Shown here one piece after another: positions 35,543-45,105 of a stretch of 64,000 nt of DNA. Each line of letters opens with the position of its first letter. The first letter of the stretch is position 1. Under the pieces are notes generated by a model. The model was not told the DNA's origin. It did not search any database and was given only the letters and a program-made list of their open reading frames with translations. Where the stretch lies: the NCBI RefSeq assembly GCF_019420015.1, contig NZ_JAHZIA010000008.1, positions 192,889 through 256,888 of the forward strand. The letters run 5' to 3'. The stretch comes from Anaerofustis sp. Lineage in GTDB: Bacteria > Bacillota > Clostridia > Eubacteriales > Anaerofustaceae. A program made the translations under genes and the position numbers.

Positions 35543-37021
35543 TTAAAATTTAACTTTATAATTTTCCAAGAAACTCAATATTTCTTTCTTAATATTTTCT
35601 ACCCCACCATCATTTTCAGATTCGATATTAATAGGAAGCACAGGATCATGCAAAGATAATCTTAAAAGCACCCAGCCTTTTATTCCGTCTCTATCAACAT
35701 TTACTCTTACACCTTCAAAATTAGGTTCTTCAAAACTTGCGCCGACCATCTTTTCTTTAACATAAACTTTAAAATCTTCAAGTAAATTTGCTCCATACTC
35801 CTTAAAGTCCTCGACAAGAAAAGTTGCTCTTAGCTCAGCTTCTTCTTTAGGTTCTTTTAAAGAACCGATTAAATCGTCAAAGGTTTTGTTTTCTTTGCTT
35901 AGTTCATTGAACTTCACAAGTATTTTTACAACCATGTAAGCACCGTCATCAAGGAAATAATTTTCTTTAAGTGCACAGTGTCCGCTGGTTTCTATTGCAA
36001 GAAGACACTCTTTACCTTCTTTGTTGAGCCTTATCCCCTCATTTATAACATTCTTGTAACCTCTTTTAAATCTATGATGTACTCCGCCTTTTTCTTCTAT
36101 GAATTCTTTAAGTCCGCTGCTGGTTACGCTGTCCGTAACAATGTAGCTTCCCTTTGCTTCCTCAAGACAAATATCTGCCATCAACGCAACAAGCTTATTT
36201 CTGCTTATTTCCTCTCCGCTTTTATCCACTGCGGCAGCTCTGTCTACATCAGTATCGAATATGATACCTAGGTCTGCATTTTCTCTAACAACAGTCTTTG
36301 AAAATTCATCCATTACATCTTTAAGTTCAGGATTTGGAACATGATTCGGAAAGCTTCCGTCAGGTTCCAAGAACACACTTCCAGAAGTATCCGCACCCAA
36401 AACTTCAAGAACTTTACTTGCAAAGAAACCTCCAGAACCATTACCGGCATCAACAATAATTTTTTTATTAAGGAAAGGTTTTTCTTCTCCTGTACGCTCT
36501 TTTATTTTATCCACTAATTCAGCAGCATAAATACTTAAAAAATCAAGTTCATTATAAACCGCTTCATTTTTTTCATAAGACATTTCATTAGCTATCTCAA
36601 GTATATCTTTTATATCTTCTTTTTCCGCACCGCCATCTTTAGTAAAAAACTTAAGCCCGTTTCTGTTAAAAGGCAAATGACTGGCTGTTATCATTATTGC
36701 TCCGTCAGCGTTTATTTCCTTGTTTATACAACTCATAAACATAGCAGGAGTAGTACATAAATTAAAATATAAAACTTCAATCCCTTCCTCACTGCTCAAA
36801 CCTCTCATTACACTATGTGCAAGATCAGGTCCGGAAATTCTTGAATCTCTTCCAATTGTTATTTTTATATTTTCTTTACCTAATTTCTTTTTTAACCAAA
36901 CAGAGAAAGCTTTTGCTATTTTGTAACTTGCTTCATTTGTTAAATTTACTTCTTCACCTTTAACTCCGTCCAAAGCAATTCCTCTGACATCAGAGCCGTT
37001 TTGTAATTTCCTTAAATCCAT
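35543..37021 (-). CDS. Phosphomannomutase/phosphoglucomutase family protein
   Basis: A 492-residue alpha-D-phosphohexomutase. The phosphoserine loop is TASHLPFNRNGLKFF (Ser near 113), the metal loop is DTDVDRAAAVD, the substrate loop is ETSGHCALKENYFLDDGAY, and GRDSRISG lies near the N terminus. It interconverts hexose-1- and hexose-6-phosphates. It is distinct from GlmM elsewhere in the window. PVLPINIES at the C terminus replaces the usual RxSGTEP phosphate-binding segment, with RLSLHDPVLP at that place, an unusual C-terminal domain seen in one subgroup. Confidence 0.87.
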   Translation of the reverse strand: MDLRKLQNGSDVRGIALDGVKGEEVNLTNEASYKIAKAFSVWLKKKLGKENIKITIGRDSRISGPDLAHSVMRGLSSEEGIEVLYFNLCTTPAMFMSCINKEINADGAIMITASHLPFNRNGLKFFTKDGGAEKEDIKDILEIANEMSYEKNEAVYNELDFLSIYAAELVDKIKERTGEEKPFLNKKIIVDAGNGSGGFFASKVLEVLGADTSGSVFLEPDGSFPNHVPNPELKDVMDEFSKTVVRENADLGIIFDTDVDRAAAVDKSGEEISRNKLVALMADICLEEAKGSYIVTDSVTSSGLKEFIEEKGGVHHRFKRGYKNVINEGIRLNKEGKECLLAIETSGHCALKENYFLDDGAYMVVKILVKFNELSKENKTFDDLIGSLKEPKEEAELRATFLVEDFKEYGANLLEDFKVYVKEKMVGASFEEPNFEGVRVNVDRDGIKGWVLLRLSLHDPVLPINIESENDGGVENIKKEILSFLENYKVKF

Positions 37022-37167
37022 TTTTTCCTCCCGATAAATTCATGTTACTGTTAATATACCATAAATCCTCTCATTTTTATACATTTTATATGTATTTTAA
37101 TTATACAAGCACATATAAACAATATTCTTAATATTATAAATATGACTAAGTATGGGGAGGAATAAAA

Positions 37168-37785
37168 TTGATTAAAATAATACTTTTAATAGTTGCACTT
37201 AGCGTGGATACATTTCTGGTAAGTTCAACTTTTGGTGCAAATAAAATCAAGGTTAAAATCCCGGGAGCAGTAATAATAGCTCTGGGAAGTGCCCTGTCCA
37301 TAAGCATATCAATACTTTTATCAAATATACTGTCTGATATAATTCCGATTCATCTATTTAATATGTTAAGCTTTTTTATATTGATCATAATAGGAAGCTA
37401 TAACATATTTTCAACAGCAATAAAAAATTATCTTAAAAGAATGCAAGTATTAAACAAAAATATAAATGTTAAAATAGAGGGATACAATATTTTTATTGAT
37501 GTTTTTCTTGATGAAACAAAAGCCGATATTAACGACTCAAAAGACTTGGATATAAAAGAAGCTATGCTTATTGCATCTTTGGGATCTTTAGATTCATTGT
37601 GTGCGGGATTATCTTTTCCCTTTACTAATGTCTATATTATATTTGTATTAACTTTTTTGATTTGTATATCTCTGGTTTTTGTCGGATTTAAAACAGGGCA
37701 CAGACTTGGAGATGTGGCAAAAGCAAACTTAAGTTGGCTAAGCGGCATATTGCTTATCATTCTGGCTTTTAGCAAAATAATGTAA
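37168..37785 (+). CDS. ytaF: Sporulation membrane protein YtaF (MntP-like)
   Basis: A 205-residue protein with six membrane segments. It has two-fold repeats LSVDTFLVSSTFGANKIKVKIP and LGSLDSLCAGLSFPF, and a C-terminal GHRLGDVAK...LSGILLIILAF. The repeated Asp-containing motif relates it to MntP manganese exporters. The long loop between repeats is typical of YtaF, a sporulation-linked family. The start is TTG with SD GGGGAGG 8 nt upstream. It may export a divalent metal during sporulation; this is inference. Confidence 0.78.
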   Translation: MIKIILLIVALSVDTFLVSSTFGANKIKVKIPGAVIIALGSALSISISILLSNILSDIIPIHLFNMLSFFILIIIGSYNIFSTAIKNYLKRMQVLNKNINVKIEGYNIFIDVFLDETKADINDSKDLDIKEAMLIASLGSLDSLCAGLSFPFTNVYIIFVLTFLICISLVFVGFKTGHRLGDVAKANLSWLSGILLIILAFSKIM

Positions 37786-37862
37786 AAAAGTAACAATAAT
37801 ACAAAAATATCATATTATATACCGAAAACAGTAATATAGTAAAAAAGGTGGTAGAATATATA

Positions 37863-38210
37863 ATGAATTACTCAAACAGAACATCTTGTGGATGTAATAA
37901 TGAAAATATGGGGTTAAATAACGAACCTAGATATAATTCTTGCGGATGTATGCACGAAACATCAATGACAGGAGAACAAAGAGAAAGATCTTGTGGATGC
38001 GAGAGAAACAACTGCAAATGCAGACAGCAAGAAAGAAAATCTTGTTCTTGCCAAGGGGAAAGAGGCACAGATTTGGCAAACATAAATTCAAGAGGGACCT
38101 CTAACTGCAATTGTAACTGTAAATGTAAATGCAAAGAAAAATGTAACTGCAGAATAATAAACACCCCAAGAGGAAAATTAATCTATTTTTTTGACAACGT
38201 AAAAAGATAA
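37863..38210 (+). CDS. Cysteine-rich CxC-repeat small protein
   Basis: A 115-residue protein with 17 cysteines, nearly all in CxC pairs: SCGC three times, CKC, CSC, then CNCNCKCKC and CNC. The rest is polar (Asn, Arg, Glu) and the tail is RGKLIYFFDNVKR. The ATG at 37863 lies after SD AAAGGTGG; an in-frame GTG at 37848 is inside the SD. The pattern is metallothionein-like and would bind metals or form a disulfide network. A spore-coat protein is the main alternative. It lies between ytaF and a ferredoxin gene. I recognise no named family. Confidence 0.72.
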   Translation: MNYSNRTSCGCNNENMGLNNEPRYNSCGCMHETSMTGEQRERSCGCERNNCKCRQQERKSCSCQGERGTDLANINSRGTSNCNCNCKCKCKEKCNCRIINTPRGKLIYFFDNVKR

Positions 38211-38240
38211 TTAAAGGAGAGCTTTTGCTCTCCTTTAATT
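38211..38240 (+). terminator. Terminator of the CxC-rich gene
   Basis: TTAAAGGAGAGC / GCTCTCCTTTAA with a TTTT loop. Confidence 0.75.
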
Positions 38241-38340
38241 ATAAAACAATATATAAAATTTTTATTTTAACTTAAACCCTTTATATAAAAAGATTTCCCA
38301 TACCGAAAATTTTAATACCGTTTTTTTAAAGAGTTTCCTA

Positions 38341-38369
38341 TTGCATTAAAACATTAAAAATGTTATATT
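38341..38369 (+). promoter_or_regulatory. Ferredoxin promoter
   Basis: TTGCAT (38341-38346), 17 nt, TATATT (38364-38369), AT-rich upstream, about 36 nt before the start codon. Confidence 0.55.
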
Positions 38370-38402
38370 AATACAAACAAAGAAATAATATGGAGGTATT
38401 AA

Positions 38403-38576
<174 letters not shown>

Positions 38577-38595
38577 GATTCAATTATTCGTACAT

Positions 38596-38626
38596 AAAAA
38601 GAAGGCTTGAAGCCTTCTTTTTTATT
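38596..38626 (+). terminator. Ferredoxin terminator
   Basis: AAAAGAAGGC-TTGA-AGCCTTCTTTTTT, between the ferredoxin gene and convergent carD. Confidence 0.8.
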
Positions 38627-38649
38627 TACACAACATTTCCCGGGAAATA

Positions 38650-39156
38650 CTATAATTTTTCCTTAACTTTAATATGTTTTAAAATAAATGGACCTACATC
38701 CTCCTTGGAGATATGAAGCACATGAGAAAATTCTTCATATAAAATTTTTTCTGCATTTTTAAATACTTGCTCATCGACAAGATGAAGATGCCTTCCCTTT
38801 CTAGCCTGTTCTTCTCTGTGAATGTACAACGTTTTAAATAATTTTATTATATCTTTCCTGTTTCCGGAATGTATAATTTTTTTATACCGAATTTTTCTCT
38901 CGTTTTTATCTTCTATCCATTTTTCTTCCGGTACATTTTCTATTAATTCATATATTTCTTCCGGACATAAAACCCTGCACATCCTATCTGTCTGCTTTTT
39001 GTTGTTTACGGGAACATATATAGTCATTCCTTTTTTATTTATAGGTGTCAATATGTAAAAATCCGTATCCCCTCCGCCAAAATTTCTGCTCGCAATTTCT
39101 GTTATCTTACAAAGCCCCTCAGTGTCATATAAAATAACTTCATTTAATTGGTACAT
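38650..39156 (-). CDS. CarD/CdnL-family RNA polymerase-binding regulator
   Basis: A 168-residue protein of the CarD/TRCF-RID family. The N-terminal Tudor-like domain (LNEVILYDTEGLCKITEI, then YILTPINKKGMTIYVPVNN) binds the RNA polymerase beta subunit. The helical C-terminal domain includes LFKTLYIHREEQARKGRHLHLVDEQVFKNAEKILYEE. It affects open complex stability in other bacteria. Its leader begins with a 12-bp hairpin (39212-39246) right after an extended -10 promoter. Confidence 0.88.
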   Translation of the reverse strand: MYQLNEVILYDTEGLCKITEIASRNFGGGDTDFYILTPINKKGMTIYVPVNNKKQTDRMCRVLCPEEIYELIENVPEEKWIEDKNERKIRYKKIIHSGNRKDIIKLFKTLYIHREEQARKGRHLHLVDEQVFKNAEKILYEEFSHVLHISKEDVGPFILKHIKVKEKL

Positions 39157-39204
39157 AACGCAGCCTCTTTCTTAATTTATATTGGCAAATTAAAATTTAA
39201 GGAT

Positions 39205-39246
39205 AAAAAAACAGTTTAATCAATACTTTATGCCTTGATTAAACTG
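39205..39246 (-). terminator. Terminator-like hairpin in the carD leader
   Basis: A perfect 12-bp stem CAGTTTAATCAA / TTGATTAAACTG with an 11-nt loop, followed on minus by TTTTTTT. It lies 50-90 nt before carD and a few nt after the predicted start site, so it may be an attenuator, a 5' stabiliser, or a second terminator for the gerQ operon. Confidence 0.55.
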
Positions 39247-39258
39247 CTTATATTATTA

Positions 39259-39287
39259 ATTATAGCATTTAAATATATTTTATGTAA
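39259..39287 (-). promoter_or_regulatory. carD promoter
   Basis: Minus strand TTACAT (39287-39282), 17 nt, then TGCTATAAT (extended -10; TATAAT at 39264-39259), placed between the two hairpins. Confidence 0.55.
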
Positions 39288-39308
39288 TAAAATTTTTAAT
39301 ATTTATAA

Positions 39309-39337
39309 CAAAAATAAGCTCAAAATATGAGCTTATT
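39309..39337 (-). terminator. Terminator of the cwlJ-gerQ unit
   Basis: AATAAGCTCA / TGAGCTTATT with a 5-nt loop, overlapping the stop codon at 39336. The minus-strand tail is TTTTGTTAT. Confidence 0.65.
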
Positions 39338-39719
39338 ATCTTCTTCTCCTTGAATTGTTCGGTGGCGTATATCCGTTTGGACTGTTTGCTCTCGGAACAG
39401 TTATAAATTTAACGGCATATATATCACATACGATATACTCATTATTCGAAGGATTGAATAAAGTAAAATAACTTAACCCGACATTATACATAATTCCTTC
39501 TTTTGTAACTAGGGTATCACTTCCCACTACAAATTCACAAATACAGTATTCACCTTTTATTCTGTTTAGTACATCCGGGGTTGTGCCTACAGTATATATC
39601 GAAGGTATATCGCCTCCGTTTCCGCTGTTCTCATTTGAAATATTATTCATCTGAGTATCTATATTATTATTAAGCCCACCTCCGTTTAATATATTGTTTA
39701 AATTATCTTCTCTTTCCAT
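39336..39719 (-). CDS. Spore coat protein GerQ-like
   Basis: A 127-residue protein. The low-complexity start is rich in Asn and Gly (residues 1-40). A compact domain follows: VLNRIKGEYCICEFVVGSDTLVTKEGIMYNVG, then YFTLFNPSNNEYIVCDIYAVKFITV, resembling the GerQ domain. The tail is NNSRRRR. In Bacillus gerQ follows cwlJ and its product holds CwlJ in the spore coat. The same gene order here, 16 nt after cwlJ, supports the call. Sequence similarity alone is moderate. Confidence 0.68.
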   Translation of the reverse strand: MEREDNLNNILNGGGLNNNIDTQMNNISNENSGNGGDIPSIYTVGTTPDVLNRIKGEYCICEFVVGSDTLVTKEGIMYNVGLSYFTLFNPSNNEYIVCDIYAVKFITVPRANSPNGYTPPNNSRRRR

Positions 39720-39735
39720 ATGCCTCCCCTTTTCT

Positions 39736-40179
39736 TTATGTATCTAAATATTTTTCTGTAGGATTATAAAAACAATGCCCTCCGATTTTTGTTATAAAGC
39801 TGCCGACTTCACTCGGAAAATTCTGTCTGCATTCTCTGGAAAACGGATTGTAAAACCACAAAGCATAACCTAAGCTGTAAAGCCTGCCGCCTCCCATTGC
39901 CCAATCAGCAATTGCATAATGTATATTGGTAGGATTCATGTTGTATATATTCTGAGGATTATATTTGCCGCCTACAGTTTCCATGGCACATGTAAACTGA
40001 TTTTTTTGATATATTATATTTCTTATACTTCCGCCATCAGAAACTCTTGCATATTCACCGTAGGGTGTGTATACTCTGTTCATAACTACACTTGCCACAG
40101 CGGCCATACCAACATCCCCTTCTCCGCCTGCCTCACATTCTATAAGTCTTGCCAAAAGTTCTCTTTCAGAATATGCCAT
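39736..40179 (-). CDS. cwlJ: Spore cortex-lytic cell wall hydrolase CwlJ-like
   Basis: A 147-residue protein that is a single Hydrolase_2 (SleB/CwlJ) domain: LLARLIECEAGGEGDVGMAAVASVVMNRV holds the catalytic Glu, and ALWFYNPFS...GGHCFYNP lies at the end. It has no signal peptide or binding repeats, as expected for CwlJ, which is made in the mother cell. It breaks cortex peptidoglycan at germination. The ATG at 40179 follows SD GGAGG by 5 nt; a longer TTG frame runs through the SD. It is in an operon with the GerQ-like gene. Confidence 0.86.
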   Translation of the reverse strand: MAYSERELLARLIECEAGGEGDVGMAAVASVVMNRVYTPYGEYARVSDGGSIRNIIYQKNQFTCAMETVGGKYNPQNIYNMNPTNIHYAIADWAMGGGRLYSLGYALWFYNPFSRECRQNFPSEVGSFITKIGGHCFYNPTEKYLDT

Positions 40180-40397
40180 TACATCCTCCAAAAAATATTT
40201 TATAATAAATTTATATTCAAAAAACTAAAGTATATTCAAAATATTGTAATTATTAAATATCAAAAACAACATAAGATAAATGAGCTTTATTCAATCCCAA
40301 CACCTTTTTAGCTATGAAATAAAATTATTTTATGATAAAATATAATATAAGACTTTTTATTAAAATATTATGAACTTTACATATATGAGGTATAAAT

Positions 40398-43205
40398 TTG
40401 GTTAACAAAAAAACAAATAAAAAGAATAAAAATACATCAAAGAGAAAACAAACAACAAGAACAACAAAAAAGCAACTGGAACAGGAATTATTCAAAAAAA
40501 GAATTATTCAAAATGAAATCATAGGCGTCGTTATTTTATTTTTCGGAATATTCATGCTGTATTCCATTTGGTCAAAAGACAGCGGAGTCTTCGGAAATAA
40601 TTTGCACAAGATTTCTATGTTTCTATTCGGCAGCGTCGGAACTGCCCTTATAGGACTTTCTTTTTTAGCTTTTGGGTTTTATATTATCTCAAGATTAAAA
40701 CCATTTACAGAAACAATAACGCTTATTTGCGTAATTATTATTATATTTAATATCATGGCTGCATTCAACGTCGGAGGAGAGCTGCTTAAATACGGAGCAT
40801 TCAGTAATCAACTTTTTGTTTCCGTTTTGAATGTCGTAACCAAAGGCGGTATAATAGGCATATGGCTAGGAGGAATATACACAACTCTCCTTTCTCAGGT
40901 AGGCGGTTATATATTCATAACCGCGACAATAATAGTATGTTTAATTTTGATATTCAAAGACAATATAGCAACATACAAAGAAAGCAGAAAAGCAATAAGA
41001 CTTAAAGAAAAAGAAATAAAACAAGAAATAAGAGAACAAAAATTAACAGAAAGAATACAAAAAAGAGAAGAGCAAATAAGAGAGCAAGCCAACAAACAAC
41101 CTGTAAAACAAGGCTTTTTCCCGACATTTAAAAATAAACTACCGAAAAACCCATATGACAAAAACTCTTTAAACACACAAAAAGACAAAGAGAAAGTATT
41201 AAACAAATGGGAAAAAGAATATAAAGAAACAAAAAATCAAACTGGGGAAAGCATCAATAGCCACAAAGACAATAAAAGTGAACCCATAATCAAAACTTAT
41301 TATAAAGACGAACAGGGCGAATTAAACGAAGTAAGTAATAATACTGAAATTTATCCATTAAAAAACACAAATGAAAAACCAAACAAAGAAAAAATAAAAA
41401 GTAGAGTAAGAGAAGAACAGGGTATTGATGCAATAATACAAGAAACAAGAGAAAGCCAGGACATAAACAACAGAGAAATAGAGCGAACAAAAAAATTTAT
41501 AGAACCAAAGCCCGCTACAAAGGATTACATTAGGGATCTGGATGAGCCCCATATTGAAAAAATAGATGTAAGTGATATTGACAAAGCAAATAAGGAACAA
41601 AAAGAACAGCTAAATAAAATCAAAGAAGCAATGAATAACAATATCGCTACAAAAACCATAAGCGAAAATAAAAAATTAGTTGAAGAAAAAGAAACAATAC
41701 CTTATATCTTTCCAAAAGCAGATTTATTAAAAGCCGCAAAGGGACGAAATAATAAGGGAGAAAAAGAAAGAGTTCTTGAAAATACAAAGATATTGGAAGA
41801 AACGCTATCTAATTTTAAAATCGGAGCTCGCGTTACGGAAGTAAGTATAGGACCTACCGTCACAAGATACGAGATGGAACTAGAGCCGGGAATAAAAGTC
41901 AGCAAAGTCGTTGGGCTACAAGATAATCTTGCAATGGCCCTTGCCGCAAACGGAATAAGAATGGAAGCACCTATCCCAGGGAAAAGCGCCATCGGAATAG
42001 AAGTTCCAAACAAAGAAGTTTCAGTAGTAGGTTTTAGAGAAATAGTCGAAGATAAAAAATTTAAAAACTCAAAATCAAAATTATCCATTGCTCTTGGTAA
42101 AAACGTAACAGGCGACATGGTTATAATGGATATTGCAAAACTTCCTCACTTGCTTATTGCAGGTGCGACAGGATCCGGAAAGAGTGTATGTATAAATGCG
42201 ATAATAAATTCCATTTTGTTCCATGCGGATCCAAATGAAGTCCGACTTATTTTGATAGACCCAAAAATGGTAGAACTAAATATATACGAAGGTATCCCTC
42301 ACTTGTTAGTACCCGTGGAAACAGATCCAAACCACGCAGCGGGAGCTTTGAAATGGGCAGAAAAACAGATGAAAATAAGATATGACCTATTTGCGCAAAA
42401 CAGAGTAAGGGATATAAAAGGATACAACAAAAAAATGGAAGAAACCGGCGGAGAAAAAATGGCACAATGGGTTATCATTATAGACGAACTTGCGGATTTA
42501 ATGATGACATGCGCTTCTCAGGTCGAATCCGCAATTTGCAGACTTGCTCAGCTTGCAAGAGCTGCCGGAATACATTTAGTTTTGGCAACACAACGACCTT
42601 CTGTCGACGTAATCACAGGTCTTATAAAAGCAAATATACCTTCCCGTATATCATTCGCCGTATCATCTCAAATAGACTCAAGAACAATATTGGATATGGC
42701 AGGAGCAGAAAAGCTTCTGGGAAGAGGAGATATGTTATATGCTCCTGTGGGAAGCAATGCACCTATGCGAGCTCAATGTGCATTCATAAGCGATGAAGAG
42801 GTTGAGAGTGTAGTTAAATTCATTAAAGAAACACAACATCCTAATTACGACGAAGATGCAATAAAAGGAATAGAAACGGTTTCTGTTGAAGAAAATATGC
42901 CTTCGGCAAAAGAGAATATAGACAAAGATGACTTTATTGATGATAAATTCAACGATGCCCTTAATATAGCTTTTGAACTTGGAGAAATCTCAACTTCAAT
43001 GCTTCAAAGAAGACTTAGAATAGGATATGCCAGAGCGGGGAGAATTGTGGATGAACTAGAGCAAAAAGGAATTGTTTCTGCGCAAGAAGGAAGCAAACCA
43101 AGAAAAGTCCTCAAGAAAAGAGAAGATTTCTTCAGCAACAGTGTGGTTGAAAGCGATGAAGTATACCCCGAAGGAACTCTTGATATAGAAGATGAAATAT
43201 ATTAA
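40398..43205 (+). CDS. DNA translocase FtsK/SpoIIIE
   Basis: A 935-residue translocase. Four membrane segments lie in residues about 30-195. A long charged linker (200-430) is rich in Lys, Glu and Asn. The motor core has Walker A GATGSGKS near residue 590, and Walker B and RecA-like motifs around IIIDELADLMM and ATQRPSVDVITGLIKANIP. A C-terminal winged-helix gamma domain is at 850-910 (LGEISTSMLQRRLRIGYARAGRIVDELE). It moves chromosomes at division or into the forespore. The TTG start has GAGG upstream. It is in a likely operon with rimO and pgsA. Confidence 0.94.
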   Translation: MVNKKTNKKNKNTSKRKQTTRTTKKQLEQELFKKRIIQNEIIGVVILFFGIFMLYSIWSKDSGVFGNNLHKISMFLFGSVGTALIGLSFLAFGFYIISRLKPFTETITLICVIIIIFNIMAAFNVGGELLKYGAFSNQLFVSVLNVVTKGGIIGIWLGGIYTTLLSQVGGYIFITATIIVCLILIFKDNIATYKESRKAIRLKEKEIKQEIREQKLTERIQKREEQIREQANKQPVKQGFFPTFKNKLPKNPYDKNSLNTQKDKEKVLNKWEKEYKETKNQTGESINSHKDNKSEPIIKTYYKDEQGELNEVSNNTEIYPLKNTNEKPNKEKIKSRVREEQGIDAIIQETRESQDINNREIERTKKFIEPKPATKDYIRDLDEPHIEKIDVSDIDKANKEQKEQLNKIKEAMNNNIATKTISENKKLVEEKETIPYIFPKADLLKAAKGRNNKGEKERVLENTKILEETLSNFKIGARVTEVSIGPTVTRYEMELEPGIKVSKVVGLQDNLAMALAANGIRMEAPIPGKSAIGIEVPNKEVSVVGFREIVEDKKFKNSKSKLSIALGKNVTGDMVIMDIAKLPHLLIAGATGSGKSVCINAIINSILFHADPNEVRLILIDPKMVELNIYEGIPHLLVPVETDPNHAAGALKWAEKQMKIRYDLFAQNRVRDIKGYNKKMEETGGEKMAQWVIIIDELADLMMTCASQVESAICRLAQLARAAGIHLVLATQRPSVDVITGLIKANIPSRISFAVSSQIDSRTILDMAGAEKLLGRGDMLYAPVGSNAPMRAQCAFISDEEVESVVKFIKETQHPNYDEDAIKGIETVSVEENMPSAKENIDKDDFIDDKFNDALNIAFELGEISTSMLQRRLRIGYARAGRIVDELEQKGIVSAQEGSKPRKVLKKREDFFSNSVVESDEVYPEGTLDIEDEIY

Positions 43206-43222
43206 ATCAAATGGAGAAAAAC

Positions 43223-44557
43223 ATGAAGAATGTATTTATTTTAACTTTAGGATGTCCCAAAAACACAGTGGACAGCGAAAATATCATGTATATACTTAAA
43301 CAACAAGGATATACAATTGTAGACGATGCAACCATAAGTGATTTTATTATTATAAATACCTGTACATTTATCCATGATGCAATGGAAGAAAGTATCAATG
43401 CAATTTTAGAAGCGACCCTTGTAAAAAAAGACAGAGATGAAGTAAAAATAATTGTAACGGGATGCTTGGCGCAGCGTTATGCTGACGAACTTATAAAAGA
43501 AATTCCGGAAGTGGATGCATTTATAGGAACCGGTGAATTTTATAATATGGATAAAATCATAAAAAATATGGAAGAAAAACAATCAAAAGAAACAATAGTA
43601 AAAACCGACAACATTGATTGTCCTATATTTGAAACAGACAGAACGTTAACCACTCCGTCTCATTATGCTTACATAAAAGTCAGTGAAGGGTGCGACAAGC
43701 ATTGTACATATTGTGTCATACCTAGCATAAGAGGTAAACAAAGGAGCAGAAAGTTGGAAGATATAATGAGCGAAGCAAAAAGGCTTGCTCACAGAGGGGT
43801 TAAAGAAATAATACTTATTGCACAGGATGTAGGCGAATACGGAATCGACTTATACGGAAAAAGAGAACTCCCAAAACTTCTTGAAGAACTCAATAAAATA
43901 GAAGGCATAAAATGGATAAGAGTATTATATATATACCCGGAAACAATTTCCGATGAACTTATCGACAAAATCGCAAAAATTGATAAAGTCGTTAAATATA
44001 TAGATATGCCTCTTCAACACATAAATAACGATATATTAAAAAAGATGGGGCGAAAGACTTCCAAAGAAGATATTCTAAACTTAATCCGAAAATTAAGAAG
44101 CAAAATAAAAGACATAAAAATACGTTCTACATTTATTACCGGATTCCCTTCAGAGACAGAATTGCAACATAAAGAATTATTGGAATTCATAGAACTATAC
44201 CAATTAGACAGAGTAGGATTTTTCAAATATTCCAGAGAAGAAGGAACTCCCGCATACAAAATAAAACCTCAAATAGATGAAGACACAAAAGAAAAAAGAT
44301 ATACAGAGCTTATGCAGGCTCAGGAAGCCGTATCAGAAGAACTGATGGAAAGCTATATCGACAAGACATTGGAAGTACTCGTAGAAGAAAAAGTGGAAGG
44401 TGAAGATAAAGTATATATAGGAAGAAGTTATATGGATTGTCCGGAAATAGACGGAGAAGTATATATTTATTCAGATAAATACTTAGAAATAGGCAATTTT
44501 TATGATATAGTAATAGAAGATTCAATGGAATATGATTTAATAGGAAGGACAAAGTAA
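43223..44557 (+). CDS. rimO: Ribosomal protein uS12 methylthiotransferase RimO
   Basis: A 444-residue methylthiotransferase. The N-terminal UPF0004 domain is LTLGCPKNTVDSE with cysteines in NTCTFI and TGCLAQRY. The radical SAM motif is CDKHCTYC near residue 156. A C-terminal TRAM domain follows. LGCPKN and the IPSIRG(K/P) block are RimO rather than MiaB traits. It thiomethylates an Asp of ribosomal protein S12. The second ATG (43223) is preferred, with SD TGGAG 6 nt upstream. The stop overlaps pgsA by one base. Confidence 0.94.
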   Translation: MKNVFILTLGCPKNTVDSENIMYILKQQGYTIVDDATISDFIIINTCTFIHDAMEESINAILEATLVKKDRDEVKIIVTGCLAQRYADELIKEIPEVDAFIGTGEFYNMDKIIKNMEEKQSKETIVKTDNIDCPIFETDRTLTTPSHYAYIKVSEGCDKHCTYCVIPSIRGKQRSRKLEDIMSEAKRLAHRGVKEIILIAQDVGEYGIDLYGKRELPKLLEELNKIEGIKWIRVLYIYPETISDELIDKIAKIDKVVKYIDMPLQHINNDILKKMGRKTSKEDILNLIRKLRSKIKDIKIRSTFITGFPSETELQHKELLEFIELYQLDRVGFFKYSREEGTPAYKIKPQIDEDTKEKRYTELMQAQEAVSEELMESYIDKTLEVLVEEKVEGEDKVYIGRSYMDCPEIDGEVYIYSDKYLEIGNFYDIVIEDSMEYDLIGRTK

Positions 44558-45096
44558 TGAACTTAGCCAATAAAATAACCTTATTCAGAGTTTTTATGAT
44601 ACCCATATATGTAATAATAATGGTATTAACCCAAATACCCAATAATTATATAATTGCAGGTATAATATTTATTATAGCATCTATTTCTGATTTTGTTGAC
44701 GGACAAATAGCCAGAAGATGTAATATGGTAACGGACTTTGGAAAATTCGTAGATCCTCTTGCAGATAAATTATTAGTTATGTCTGCTATGATTTGTTTTG
44801 TGGAAATAAACTTCATTCCATCTTGGGTGGTAATTGTTATTCTTGCAAGAGAATTTATTGTAACTGGACTCAGAGTACTTGCCGCTTCGGCAGGAATTGT
44901 TATAGCAGCCGATAAAATAGGGAAACTGAAAACCACAACGCAAATGGTAGCATTGGTACTTATGCATTTTTGCGCATTAACTCCGATGATTTACAATATT
45001 TCACTGGTTTTAATGTATATTGCGTTAGTGTTAACCATTGTTTCCGGTGCAAATTATCTTATATTAAACAAAAATCTTTTTAACGTTAAAGAATAG
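44557..45096 (+). CDS. pgsA: CDP-diacylglycerol-glycerol-3-phosphate 3-phosphatidyltransferase
   Basis: A 179-residue CDP-alcohol phosphatidyltransferase with five to six membrane helices. The active-site motif SDFVDGQIARRCNMVTDFGKFVDPLADK contains the D-x2-DG-x2-AR-x8-G-x3-D-x3-D residues. It makes phosphatidylglycerol phosphate from CDP-diacylglycerol and glycerol-3-phosphate, the product of GpsA. Translation is coupled to rimO through TAATG. It is last gene of the ftsK-rimO-pgsA unit. Confidence 0.94.
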   Translation: MNLANKITLFRVFMIPIYVIIMVLTQIPNNYIIAGIIFIIASISDFVDGQIARRCNMVTDFGKFVDPLADKLLVMSAMICFVEINFIPSWVVIVILAREFIVTGLRVLAASAGIVIAADKIGKLKTTTQMVALVLMHFCALTPMIYNISLVLMYIALVLTIVSGANYLILNKNLFNVKE

Positions 45097-45105
45097 TTAA
45101 ATAAA

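Noticed and set aside
37868..38164. Minus-strand frame rich in Leu/Gln opposite the CxC protein
   Set aside because: It is the mirror of Cys codons in the plus-strand gene; the plus-strand frame has the SD and terminator.
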